The notes under the pieces are model-generated. The model saw nothing but the letters and a program-made list of their open reading frames with translations. It ran no database searches and was not told the DNA's origin. From NCBI GenBank assembly GCA_020342235.1, contig CP073212.1:62001-126000 (forward strand): a stretch of 64,000 nt of DNA, read 5' to 3'. The position numbers were made by a program, and so were the translations under genes. Below are positions 1 to 9,586 of this stretch, one piece after another. This stretch comes from Saccharomycopsis phalli (taxonomy: Eukaryota; Ascomycota; Saccharomycetes; Ascoideales; Saccharomycopsidaceae). Each line of letters begins with the position of its first letter. The first letter of the stretch is position 1.

Positions 1-888
1 GCGTTTGTAGTGACGCTTATTACAACACTTGCGTGTAGCAAGAGATTCCAGACTGCTACATTTGTGTTTATCGAATTCAATAATCACACAGGCTGGAGTA
101 GCAACACAATTGCTGCGATTGTGGGACTTATAAGTCCACTTTGGGCATACGCTGGACTCGACGCATCGACACACATGGTAGATGAGTTGGGAGAAGAAAA
201 GTCGAGAGTATTAATCCCAAGGGCAATAAGATATACTGTGGTTATTGGGTTTGTCACTGCGCTAGCATACTCTATTGCCATGTTCTTCTGCATTACGGAT
301 GTTGACCTGGTGGTCAGTACCCCGTTGCCGATTCTTGAAATCTTTTACCAAGCAACGGCAAAAAGTGCAGTGGCAATCTTTTTACAGAGCATGTGTATTC
401 TCTCAGGTATACTCTGTAACATTGCGGCTAATACCTGGCAAACACGAATCTGCTGGTCGTTTTCGGGGATGAATGGGGTGCCAGGATCCGCCTGGTGGCG
501 GAAAGTTGATCCTACTACGAAGCTCCCCTTGAGGGCACACATGTTCTGTAACTTCTGGATTGCTGTTATTGGGATTCTTGTGCTAGTCAGCAGCACGGCA
601 TTTAATGCGGTGATTTCAGCATGCATCACATTGCTACTTCTTTCGTATAGTATTCCGGTGATCTTACTGATGAGAGGACTGGGATGGGTGGACTTGGTTG
701 CTGGGGTGATGACGGTCTTGTGGACGATCTTCTGTTTGGTATTTTTGTCGTTTCCCTATGACCTACCAGTGACACTGTCTAACATGAATTATATTCCGGT
801 GGTTTATGTTGGTGTTTTTATCATAATGGGACTCTACTGGGTATTCTATGGCCGGAGAAACTTTGGAAAGATTGAAAGTTCAGGCTGA
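1..888 (+). CDS. GABA/choline-type amino acid permease, 3' part
   Basis: The frame is open from the first base of the window to a stop at 886-888, so the N-terminal half lies outside. The visible 295 codons contain about six hydrophobic segments and match the end of the APC-superfamily GABA/choline permeases (Uga4/Hnm1/Bio5 group). Recognisable pieces are the loop with WAYAGLDASTHMVDE near codons 48-62, PRAIRYT near codons 72-78, and PVTxSNMNY near codons 256-264. These proteins take up GABA, choline, polyamines or related amines at the plasma membrane or vacuole; the exact substrate cannot be read from this part. CTG codons at 307-309 and 775-777 fall where I expect Ala in homologs. Family assignment is solid, substrate is open. 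Confidence 0.85.
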   Translation, partial: AFVVTLITTLACSKRFQTATFVFIEFNNHTGWSSNTIAAIVGLISPLWAYAGLDASTHMVDELGEEKSRVLIPRAIRYTVVIGFVTALAYSIAMFFCITDVDLVVSTPLPILEIFYQATAKSAVAIFLQSMCILSGILCNIAANTWQTRICWSFSGMNGVPGSAWWRKVDPTTKLPLRAHMFCNFWIAVIGILVLVSSTAFNAVISACITLLLLSYSIPVILLMRGLGWVDLVAGVMTVLWTIFCLVFLSFPYDLPVTLSNMNYIPVVYVGVFIIMGLYWVFYGRRNFGKIESSG

Positions 889-1535
889 ATCTGGAGCTTA
901 AACTCTAAAGCATAATGTGGCTTATATAAGATACACAGATAAGGCCATGCAAAGATCCCAATCACTGCAACCCCGCATGTTTACATCATTGTTTAGTCTG
1001 GTATACTCACATTTTTAATTTAGTTTGTCTTCTATAGTTTTTCCATTGCTGTTCTAATCACGCCTCCTCTGTTTCCGGTATTATCTATTGTATATCTGTC
1101 TTGGCCACGCCTTGGCATAGCGCATGTTCAAGTGTCTATAATTATCAGCAGAGTGACCACTCCACTGTCAAATATATCTGTAGACATGTCCCAGATTAAG
1201 GTCACATGGCTGAGTAAGCCAAAGGACTGGGTACATTCAAGACAAGTGGAACTGCGTCTATTGTGTGTATCCCCGTGCCAAGAAATAATTAGCCGTACTT
1301 ACAAGTGTAGAAACTGCAGATATTTTATCGAATCTCACAGACTTGTACTTGTTGAATCACTGTGCTTTGCAAGACAAGATAAAACCAACCATAAAAATAA
1401 TTATTATTATTGCTCGCAGATCAACCGCCCATCTTGCCCAGGCGGCTTATCTAACGCTTACGTAAAGCGGATTCCATATTGTCAGATCAGTCCATCACCT
1501 TACGCATTAGACTACCCCCACTAACCCCGACAAGA
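889..1535. other. intergenic region, promoter side of the hydrolase
   Basis: AT-rich spacer between two genes on the same strand. A 130-codon open frame lies inside it but shows no protein-like composition and overlaps the start of the hydrolase gene, so I do not call it. A short ATT/TTA run sits near 1398-1410. Nothing else stands out. Confidence 0.6.
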
Positions 1536-2786
1536 ATGGTCCTTTCACTCGACGGAATGGCCAAAGTGCTATCGATTCCGTTCAAGATTATCAGTGCCAC
1601 TCTTTTATTCCTCGTTGGCGGCCTCAAGTATAGGAAATTTCGCGGGAACTACTTCAGCTCAATCAAGCTCGAAGTGTACCGGACTTTTGCCTCCATGAGT
1701 CCTCAGGACGCCATGGTGTTTATATGGTACTCCAACAAGACGCTATTAAACAAGTTCATCAGGCTAAAGTATCCCAATGTGACCGAGTCGATGCCACACT
1801 TTGGTGAGCCCTTTGATGCACGGTCGCTTTGGGTAGTGAAGCACGACGACCATAAGCCTGACGATCCAACGTTTATATACGTCCATGGCGGCGGATACAT
1901 GTTCCAAACGGGCATCGAGCAAGTGGAGTCGCTTATAGCTGCATACCAGCTTCTCCACGGCGAAATCCGTGCAAAGACAAATATCCTCTTCTTGGATTAC
2001 CATCTAGGCACCCAGGGATATCCGATGCCCAATCAGCTCTACGAATGCCACAACACATACCAGCAGTTGCTAAGAAATGGTCACCACAACATCAGCTTTA
2101 TCGGCGACTCGGCAGGTGGTAACATGGCAGTGTGCTACACCCAGTACTTGAAGCTCCTACACCAGCAAAAGAAACTCATGAATGTCGTCTACCCGCAAAA
2201 CCTCGTGCTCCTTTCGCCCTGGGTACGCATTGTGCCTGATCCAGACCAGTTCTGCGCGGGAAAATCATACTATGATAACCGTCACTACGACCTCGACACC
2301 TACGAAAACTACATGAACGTCAACAACTTGCCCAAGCTTCTCAACGGTCTAGACTACCGCCAGCTTCATATCTCGCCGGGGAATATTCCCTACAACAAGG
2401 AGGACTGGGCAGATATCCCTACTTTCAACAGTGAGGACTGTGGTGTATTGGTCATTTGCGGTGAGGACGAAGTGTGTCGTGATGATATCCTTGAGTTTTC
2501 GGAGGCAGTTTTAGGATGTCCTTTTTACTCAACCCAGAGGTACGGCGACTCTGGTAACCGTTACAATGAGGCAATTCACCGCTGGGAGTCGTCGCAAGGA
2601 TGCCGATCAGAGGTCCATATTGAGCCGTGGGGCGTTCATATCGGGTTTGCATTCTTTGAGTGTCACTCGCTTGAAATAATTGAGACTGCAATGAGCAAGG
2701 GTTCATTGATAAACATAGACGACTTCGATGAGACTGAGTTTTTTTCGCTAAACAAGGTAGTGCGATTTTTGAATAGAGTTTTATGA
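1536..2786 (+). CDS. alpha/beta hydrolase, steryl deacetylase (Say1)-like
   Basis: A 416-residue protein. An N-terminal hydrophobic stretch (about residues 11-30) could anchor it in the ER membrane. The oxyanion motif HGGG is at residues 117-120 and the nucleophile elbow GDSAGG at 190-195 (Ser192). Likely acid and base are in the GEDEVCRDD and WGVHIGF regions near the C-terminus. This is the hormone-sensitive-lipase-type fold of yeast Say1, which deacetylates sterols and is of similar length (about 424 residues). I chose the ATG at 1536 because the upstream in-frame ATG at 1479 would add residues lacking homology-like character. It could also be a related arylacetamide-deacetylase-type esterase; sterol specificity is inferred from family only. 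Confidence 0.75.
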   Translation: MVLSLDGMAKVLSIPFKIISATLLFLVGGLKYRKFRGNYFSSIKLEVYRTFASMSPQDAMVFIWYSNKTLLNKFIRLKYPNVTESMPHFGEPFDARSLWVVKHDDHKPDDPTFIYVHGGGYMFQTGIEQVESLIAAYQLLHGEIRAKTNILFLDYHLGTQGYPMPNQLYECHNTYQQLLRNGHHNISFIGDSAGGNMAVCYTQYLKLLHQQKKLMNVVYPQNLVLLSPWVRIVPDPDQFCAGKSYYDNRHYDLDTYENYMNVNNLPKLLNGLDYRQLHISPGNIPYNKEDWADIPTFNSEDCGVLVICGEDEVCRDDILEFSEAVLGCPFYSTQRYGDSGNRYNEAIHRWESSQGCRSEVHIEPWGVHIGFAFFECHSLEIIETAMSKGSLINIDDFDETEFFSLNKVVRFLNRVL

Positions 2787-3920
2787 TCACTTGAACCTTC
2801 CATTACCGTTTTCAAGGTATATGTTTTCTCGAATCGTCCGTTTGTCCCCTTTCGTTTGCTCTTTACCAGATATACCCTGGGTGAGCAATTTTTGAAATGA
2901 TTATTTCATAATTTTTTTTTTAGAGCCAGTTACTGTCTCTTTTGTATATTTTCAGAACTATAGTCGAGCTAATTAATCGTTAATTCGGTCAAAAATCACT
3001 TATTTACTGCCAAGACTATCAACTCAAACCTTCAGTCCATGATTAGAATAACCTAAAGGAACTAGTTTAAGGTCACAGGGTCTTGCAAAACTACCTTAAC
3101 GATAAAGTAACAAAACTTTGAATGCTTCTCTAATCTGCTTGGTGTAATGATAGAAATAGAAATATCGTCTTAAAACCCAAGAAAACTGGCGCGATATTTG
3201 TACCATCTAATTTTCGGCAATTTGTCATCACATACCATAATAATTCTTTTCTGGAACTAATGTGATGATATTTAAAACTACACTTTGCGTAGGAATAGAG
3301 AAAGTCTGACGGCTTTATCAGATACTCGGCCAATGAAAAAGGATAATCAAAGAGACAATTGCGCCTATGCATCTGGACTCTCAATACTGCAGGAATAAAA
3401 TAACGCTTATACAGCATATCTAATTAATCGATTAACATCACTATGTGCCCAAGTAGAGATAAACTTTGACCTATTTTGACCACAAGTACGCATTGTCTCT
3501 GATTGTTATGTGGTAACTAAAATATATTCGCTTGACTATTCAGAGAAATGTCTCGCCATTTATACTTGAAAATGAAATGAATCAATCCTCGTTCGATAAG
3601 AGACTAGACCGATTGGTATTATCTCTTACCTTCCAATATAGTTGGTTCAGCAAGAAATAAAGCGCAATGGATAAAAAAAGAAGCGCAATTGGTAAAAGAT
3701 TAGCATAATTGCCGAAATGATACAGAAATTGTAAGCCAGGGAGCATGAAAAAAGATAAGAAATTAGTCTAGCTACCAAGAAAAGAAGTGAAACGCCTTTT
3801 TATTACACTTGCTAAGTTTACCATATATTGATACAAATTGTGGCTTATTAAAACAGACTTCACATGTATCCTCTAGAACATCCATAAAACTAAAAGTTGG
3901 CGGCCTTAGCCTCTAATGCA
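2787..3920. other. convergent intergenic region
   Basis: AT-rich spacer between the 3' ends of the hydrolase and the methionine permease. No supported gene. A loose short duplication involving AAGCGCAAT(T)GG occurs near 3658-3695. Nothing else seen. Confidence 0.6.
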
Positions 3921-5669
3921 TTAGTTAACCGCCATTTCCTTTATAGTGTAGTTTGCATCCTTCTTGTCGTCATCAAATTCAGCAGACTTAGACGACCGGT
4001 CAGGTTCAATCTTCTTTCCAGTGCTATCATGCGAGGCATCCCATTCGTCAAGATCCTCAAGTTTGACCTTGATAACAGTATGGCCCTTGACGCCATTTTC
4101 GTCTTCATAGTAAACGGTCCGATGCTTGTAGCCTTTGTATCGTGGCAAGACAGTGGACCAAATGTAATAGTAGATAACGCACAAAATAAGAAGTCCAATG
4201 GTGGTTAAGGCGTAAGTTGCGTAGAAAAACGATACATCTCCGCCATAGATTCCTGAAGATGGAGGGACAAACGACATGACAATGACAAATGTTTCGTACA
4301 AGATGGTAATGTAGAGAATAGGAGTAGGAAGCTTGAATCCAGCATATCCCAAGCCGGCCCTCTTTCTTTGTCTTCTAACAAGCAACAATCCAACAACAGC
4401 AAGAAGCTTAAAGATATACCCCGAGTAGGATCCAAGATCCACGACAAAGTTGTAAGCATCTCCTGGAGGAGGCGCAAGCAATACAATAAGATTAACGAGA
4501 TACAGAGCAACAAAAGCAAGAACAGGGGTTCCAAAAGGCTTAACACTGGTCCACAAATGAGGGAAAGGTAATACACCTTGTCTGCCACACTCTCTGAGAG
4601 AACGCGAATGTCCCACTACCACTGCCGTCAAGTGACCCAAAGCTGAAAGAGCCACCATGACGTCGAGGAGCTTTTCTGCGCTCTTGGTCTTGAATATCTT
4701 TTGAAAGAACTTACCAGCAATCAACGTTCCAGAGTCCTTGATTTCTTTTATGTTGTTGATTCCTGCATAATACGCGGTGAGAATCAACATGTAAATCACG
4801 AAGATCAGGAACATGACAAGCGGTACGAAGATGCGGAAAATGTTCTTTGTCTGTTTAGGATGACTCTCCCCGGCAACAGCAATGACATAACCTGTTCCTC
4901 CGTAAGTGAACGAAACCTTGAGGATCGCCGTGGCAATAGAGTTGCCGTCCTTTGTGGTTCCCTCCCAGGAGTTGTTGAAGATGGCATGTGAGTTCTTAAC
5001 GCTAGTTCCCCCGCCAAGGACGACAAACCCAGTAATGACAATAAACAACAAAAAGACAATCTTGACCAACCCCAAGACATTCGAGAGCCTGAGGGCCCAC
5101 TTAGAGCTGACAATAGACAAGAGCGTCACAAACGTCAAAACAGCGGCACCCAAGCCACGCTGTTGCCAGGCAGTGGCCTTGTATTCCGCAGCTAGATAGA
5201 GGTACTGGGCAAAGGCAACACTGGAGGAGGTGATGAACGACAAAATGACATTCACAGCAGCATATGTAGTAGACACCAAGTACTGTGGTTTAGGGTAGGC
5301 TTGTTCCAAGTAAACGACGTCTCCCCCAGACCGTCGCTTGAAGTAGGTGACAAACTCAATGTACACGAGAAGCTCGAACATTGCAATTATAAATCCAGCA
5401 ATCCACAAGACATAACTGGCACCAATGGAACCCATGGACTTCACCACAGTTGCGGGTGTTGCAAAGATTCCAGTCCCAATAACACCCTGGAGCATCATAA
5501 AGTACGTGGTAACGTAGTTAATGTTGTATCCTAGAGGGTTCACCTCCTCGACAGGAGCCCCAATGGACAACTGCTCGTCATCACTACTGGCAGAACTAAG
5601 CTCTTGCGGCGTGGGCTCGACGTTCGTGCCAAAGACGGGAATAAGTGCCTTTCTGAAATACTTTGACAT
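3921..5669 (-). CDS. methionine/L-type amino acid permease (Mup1-like)
   Basis: A 582-residue polytopic protein with about 12 hydrophobic segments. A hydrophilic N-terminal tail leads into the first helix with the APC signature GVIGTGIFATP (about residues 62-72). The LAPPPGDAYNFVVDLGSYSGYIF block near residue 400 is typical of the fungal L-type (LAT) methionine permeases Mup1 and Mup3. It would import methionine, possibly cysteine, at the plasma membrane. The long acidic C-terminal tail, with many Lys and Asp, is the sort used for ubiquitin-driven endocytosis. The upstream region holds Met31/32-type sites (6227-6235, weaker 6152-6160) and a TCACGTA (6034-6040), which fits sulfur control. Mup1 versus Mup3 cannot be settled here. 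Confidence 0.8.
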   Translation of the reverse strand: MSKYFRKALIPVFGTNVEPTPQELSSASSDDEQLSIGAPVEEVNPLGYNINYVTTYFMMLQGVIGTGIFATPATVVKSMGSIGASYVLWIAGFIIAMFELLVYIEFVTYFKRRSGGDVVYLEQAYPKPQYLVSTTYAAVNVILSFITSSSVAFAQYLYLAAEYKATAWQQRGLGAAVLTFVTLLSIVSSKWALRLSNVLGLVKIVFLLFIVITGFVVLGGGTSVKNSHAIFNNSWEGTTKDGNSIATAILKVSFTYGGTGYVIAVAGESHPKQTKNIFRIFVPLVMFLIFVIYMLILTAYYAGINNIKEIKDSGTLIAGKFFQKIFKTKSAEKLLDVMVALSALGHLTAVVVGHSRSLRECGRQGVLPFPHLWTSVKPFGTPVLAFVALYLVNLIVLLAPPPGDAYNFVVDLGSYSGYIFKLLAVVGLLLVRRQRKRAGLGYAGFKLPTPILYITILYETFVIVMSFVPPSSGIYGGDVSFFYATYALTTIGLLILCVIYYYIWSTVLPRYKGYKHRTVYYEDENGVKGHTVIKVKLEDLDEWDASHDSTGKKIEPDRSSKSAEFDDDKKDANYTIKEMAVN

Positions 5670-6033
5670 GGTCTGATACTATAATGGCAGTGTGCCGAAA
5701 CTATATATATATATATATATATACTAGGATTGCGCTTTATCAGTTCTGAAGCCACATATTATAGCCGATTTACTGACACCACAGAAGATTCCCGATTATG
5801 TAGAAGATACACACAATAAAAAAAGACGCACTATGAGACCTAAAAACGTGGTATGTAGTATACTAGACTGGCAGAATATTACTTTGCAGTGAAATTTCTT
5901 GTCCTGCTATTACTAGAAAAATTTTCCGAGACTCCTTGCTGCCTGATTGCTATATTATTCTCAATGCCAGTGTATCTGGCACCCGCAGTTCTTTGCATTG
6001 TCAGCTCAGATTGAATTTTACGTACTATGCATG

Positions 6034-6040
6034 TCACGTA
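6034..6040 (+). promoter_or_regulatory. near-match to Cbf1/Met4 site
   Basis: TCACGTA, one base from the TCACGTG core bound by Cbf1/Met4, about 365 bp upstream of the methionine permease start. Weak alone; meaningful mainly with the Met31/32-type site nearby. Confidence 0.35.
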
Positions 6041-6226
6041 AGAATGATATCCTATCACGAGTAATGAGGGTAGATTGGGTGCTGCTCACTTATTCCTATC
6101 ACAAGTTATGGCATTTTCGGTAGCCGGAGCTGTAGTCTCGCCCAAGAAACAAAAGTGTGGCGCTCTTGGCGTACCGGGTCAGCAAAGACTGCTAATTTAG
6201 GTGGAAAAAGTCAAAAATTCCGGCGA

Positions 6227-6235
6227 AAACTGTGG
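6227..6235 (+). promoter_or_regulatory. Met31/Met32-type site upstream of methionine permease
   Basis: Exact AAACTGTGG, the known Met31/Met32 consensus of sulfur-regulated yeast promoters, about 560 bp upstream of the permease ATG. A one-mismatch copy, AAAGTGTGG, lies at 6152-6160. The same exact nonamer occurs upstream of the Jlp1-like gene. Confidence 0.5.
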
Positions 6236-6289
6236 TCCTGACAGGGGTCCAGGCAGGATTCTACAACAATGTAAGAAATCACGTCAGAT

Positions 6290-7978
6290 TCATGCTACGT
6301 AAATTCTTCCCTCATATGGCGCAAGAGTCTCCTGAGGCTCCAGTTCACTGCTGAGCACCAACCGGAGACCGTCTGCGAGTTTGAACAGTTTCTTTCCATC
6401 GGTGAAATTCAAAACAACATACGCGTGCTTTCCCTGGAATCTCTTGTGGTACGCAAACACCTCAGGGTCATCCATGTCGTCGATCTCCAACGATCCGTAC
6501 ACCAAAACATCGCTGTGCTGTTTGCGTATTCCCAATGCTTTCTTCCAGAAATTGAACAACGAGTCCTTATTGCGGACCTGCAGTGCCGCGTTGATCTCTT
6601 TATAGTTGTCGTTGACCCTGGTCCATGGTTTTCCAGTAGTAAACCCGGCGTTGGGCGAATCGTCCCATTGTACCGGCGATCGCGCATTGTCTCGGGCAAA
6701 GAGATTGATGCTATCCATGGTTTTCTCTACTTCCTTCTTATCATGAGTCGCCAGGTAGTTCCGGTAAAAGTTGATAGTATCAATGTCCTTGTACTCGGAG
6801 ATATCCCAGGAACGTGGCAAGTTTGTCATGCCGAGTTCTTGGCCCTGGTATATGAAGAGCGTGCCGGTTAAACTGGTGAGCATCACTGCCAACAATTTAC
6901 CCCCACGAACTCTGTTTTCCGGTGAGTCATCGACAAACCGTGTAATAGACCGTGGCTGGTCGTGATTTTCAGCAAATACTGTTGACCAAGCATCAGTGCC
7001 TTGCACAAAGTTGCTCTGGGTTTCAATAGCCCGCTTGAGATCTGGGAGTTTCCAGTGTACATTCTTGAACCGTTCGTACTTATCCTTACCCAAGTCAACC
7101 AAATCAAAAAGGAACATCATGTTCATTTCCTTCTCCTTGGCACCGGTGTACTTTACTGCATCCTTGACAGTACATTCACCCACTTCCCCAACGGTCATCG
7201 CATCATACTTGGAAGTCGTCTTGGCAAACATTTCTTTATGAAATTCGTGAATCCGTGGTCCGTGCTGGTGGTACTGGCCACAAGGCTGCCACTCAGAGTC
7301 CGGAACGACAATAGGAGCGTCGCCAAACGGTCGTCTCTTGGAGTAGATACCAGCAGTGTCGATACGGAACCCATCGACCCCACGCTTGTACCAGAACTCC
7401 AACGCGTCTTTGTAAATAGCCTGCCGAGTTTCCTCGTTATCCCAGTTGAGGTCCGGTTGTCCTTTGGCAAAAAGGTGCAAGTAATATTCGTCTGTTGTCT
7501 CATCATATGTCCATGCACTCTCGGAAAAATACGATCTCCAATTATATGGTGGATGTCTCTTACCGTCGCTGTCAATCCGAGGCTTTTCCCAGATGTACCA
7601 GTCTCTCTTTGGGTTTGTCTTGGACGATCTCGACTCCTGAAACCACTTGTGCTGGTCCGAAGTATGGTTCACCACCAAGTCTAGAATCAACTTCAAGCCC
7701 CGGGAATGACACCCCTCAATCAACCGGTCCATGTCTTCCAATGTCCCGTATTTCGGGTACACTTTGGTGTAGTCGGAAATATCGTAGCCCATGTCCTCTT
7801 GAGGTGAGTCAAACATTGGCGATAGCCAGATCACGTCCACACCCAAGTCTTTGACATAGTTGAGGGTACTGATAATCCCAGGGATATCACCGACACCGTC
7901 ACCGTTGGAATCTTTATAAGAAGCTGGCCAGATCTGATATACACTGGCTTCTTTCCACCAAACATGGTTAACCGTCAT
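6290..7978 (-). CDS. alpha-glucosidase (maltase), GH13
   Basis: A 562-residue cytosolic-type GH13 enzyme without a signal peptide that hydrolyses maltose and related alpha-glucosides to glucose. Catalytic motifs are complete: nucleophile Asp207 in GFRIDTAG, acid/base Glu265 in TVGEVGECT, and Asp340 in FAENHDQPR. The conserved region DLVVNHTSD is at about 100-108. Thr208 directly after the nucleophile is the residue found in maltases, whereas yeast isomaltases have Val; this favours alpha-1,4 specificity. The protein ends with PYEGRIYVA, close to the usual maltase C-terminus. Two Mig1-type sites lie upstream. A CTG codon at 6581-6583 (residue 466) sits in INAA-x-QV, where a small residue is more usual than Leu. 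A maltose permease lies about 4.7 kb away on the other strand. Confidence 0.95.
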   Translation of the reverse strand: MTVNHVWWKEASVYQIWPASYKDSNGDGVGDIPGIISTLNYVKDLGVDVIWLSPMFDSPQEDMGYDISDYTKVYPKYGTLEDMDRLIEGCHSRGLKLILDLVVNHTSDQHKWFQESRSSKTNPKRDWYIWEKPRIDSDGKRHPPYNWRSYFSESAWTYDETTDEYYLHLFAKGQPDLNWDNEETRQAIYKDALEFWYKRGVDGFRIDTAGIYSKRRPFGDAPIVVPDSEWQPCGQYHQHGPRIHEFHKEMFAKTTSKYDAMTVGEVGECTVKDAVKYTGAKEKEMNMMFLFDLVDLGKDKYERFKNVHWKLPDLKRAIETQSNFVQGTDAWSTVFAENHDQPRSITRFVDDSPENRVRGGKLLAVMLTSLTGTLFIYQGQELGMTNLPRSWDISEYKDIDTINFYRNYLATHDKKEVEKTMDSINLFARDNARSPVQWDDSPNAGFTTGKPWTRVNDNYKEINAALQVRNKDSLFNFWKKALGIRKQHSDVLVYGSLEIDDMDDPEVFAYHKRFQGKHAYVVLNFTDGKKLFKLADGLRLVLSSELEPQETLAPYEGRIYVA

Positions 7979-8025
7979 TTTGTTGGCGAATTTTTGTGTC
8001 TATCGCAATCTTTTATACTCCCCAA

Positions 8026-8036
8026 CCCCACAATTT
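8026..8036 (-). promoter_or_regulatory. Mig1-type glucose repression site
   Basis: Reads AAATTGTGGGG on the minus strand, an exact match to the Mig1 consensus (five A/T, then S-Y-GGGG). It lies about 48 bp upstream of the maltase ATG, as expected for a glucose-repressed gene. Confidence 0.5.
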
Positions 8037-8342
8037 GGCAGTGACCTCGACTCGAAAATCGGGCAGACTATTTTCCCGAAGTGTGCCAATCGCTGTAACA
8101 GCAACCAAAAATAAGATAGGAGTTAACGTGGCATGAATAACGGGCTATGAATACAAACAATGTAAAAAAAAATATATAGTACAACCGTATAACAAGGTGA
8201 CGTCAGCGGGCAGCTCGATCAATGCGTAAAGTGTTGCTTATTGTCATTCCTCGACATTGAACAATACTTTGCTTGATTTTACCTAATCTCCACAAAAGCA
8301 AAGACTATCACGAAGGTACGGCGGAGTCCCAAAACGGCAACC

Positions 8343-8353
8343 TATATGTGGGG
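8343..8353 (+). promoter_or_regulatory. Mig1-type glucose repression site
   Basis: TATATGTGGGG, an exact Mig1 consensus match, about 365 bp upstream of the maltase start. Together with the proximal site it suggests carbon catabolite repression. Confidence 0.45.
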
Positions 8354-9586
8354 GGTGCGGAATATCTTCTCCACTCACTTTAACAGAATATCCAAGTCCC
8401 CACCTAATTTTTAACCTTAACTTTATTCGTCAATTCTATCTCTTTTTTCCCACATGAGTTATTCATTTGATGGTTGATGCCGTTGATTTCCACTGATGTC
8501 ATCATGCCTAAAACTGAATACAACTTTACAGTCTTGGCATATCCGAGGATCCTGGTTTGCTCTAGAAAATTTCACCCTAGACTTGATGGATGATTTTTTA
8601 ATTCTCGCTAGCGATGCTTGACGTCAGTCTCACCGAGTTTCTCCTAAATTTTTTAAAGTTTTTTCGCAACTCAGAGACACTCGTCCGTAAGGCGCGGACC
8701 ACTCCCCACTGGGAACAGTTGTAACTTAGGTTGAAACTTTTCTACTCTTGTAAAAAAAATATTACCTCTATAGAAAATTCACTAGTTCTAGCTTCATCAA
8801 ATATGCTCAAACTAAAATTAACAGTCATCCAAAGTTTGAACTTTATTCGAGCGTGACAGCAACCTGGGACTTTCCTCAAAATGACTAGCACATTTATCAA
8901 ATACTTATGCGGTGCAAAGCAAACTGGATCCTTGCTCTCGTTGACTTGGACTTCTAAATAGAGGAAATGCCTACATTGGAAGATTGCCAGCTTGAAAGAT
9001 CAAAAACTGTAGTTGTTGTTTTAAATGTATGCTCGCCGAGGAAAAACTAAGATATTGGCAACAGTCATGCACTTTGCATAATATTCCGTTCCACAATTAA
9101 CGGCAAACAAGAGTTTTGCAGATTCCCACAACGCCAACTCACATCGGACTCTACGTCGATAATAAAACACCCAATCACATAAACTTTTCCCAAAATAGCT
9201 AACAATAACCCTTTGAAATTTTCAGTGCCGCCTGAAACTGGCGTTAGCCCCACTGCAATCACCTGACAAAAACTCGGCAATTGCTTACCAGGAATGGTGA
9301 TATATCCTTACGGTGTAATTAATATGCAGATCATAAAAAATTTTGATCTGTCCCCCACATCCAGGACGATTAAAGTTTCAAAATGATTTGTATTCTCTAT
9401 TGTTCAAAGGCCTTCCTTGACTTTTGTAGATCCTTTTGGGTTCCGAAGGCAATGCATCAGCAATGTCCGTAATTCTACAAATCCAGCTCCCCTATAGGGA
9501 TTTCTATAATAGAACACCCGTAAATTATTCTCCTAGGCCTCTAGATTCATTGAAGTTCTCAAAACTCCCCGAGTTTTCGTACTCGC

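Larger units (their letters stand above)
5670..6289. other. intergenic region, permease promoter
   Basis: Holds the upstream region of the methionine permease (transcribed leftward) and the 3' flank of the maltase. A (TA)n tract at about 5702-5722 lies just 5' of the permease start. Sulfur-type regulatory motifs are listed separately. Confidence 0.6.
7979..9586. other. long intergenic region upstream of maltase
   Basis: 1.6 kb between the maltase start and the 3' end of the acetyltransferase-like gene. It carries two Mig1-type sites, listed separately, and a CCCCACCTAATTT partial match near 8399. A 71-codon leftward frame near 9065-9280 has no convincing features. No other gene seen. Confidence 0.6.
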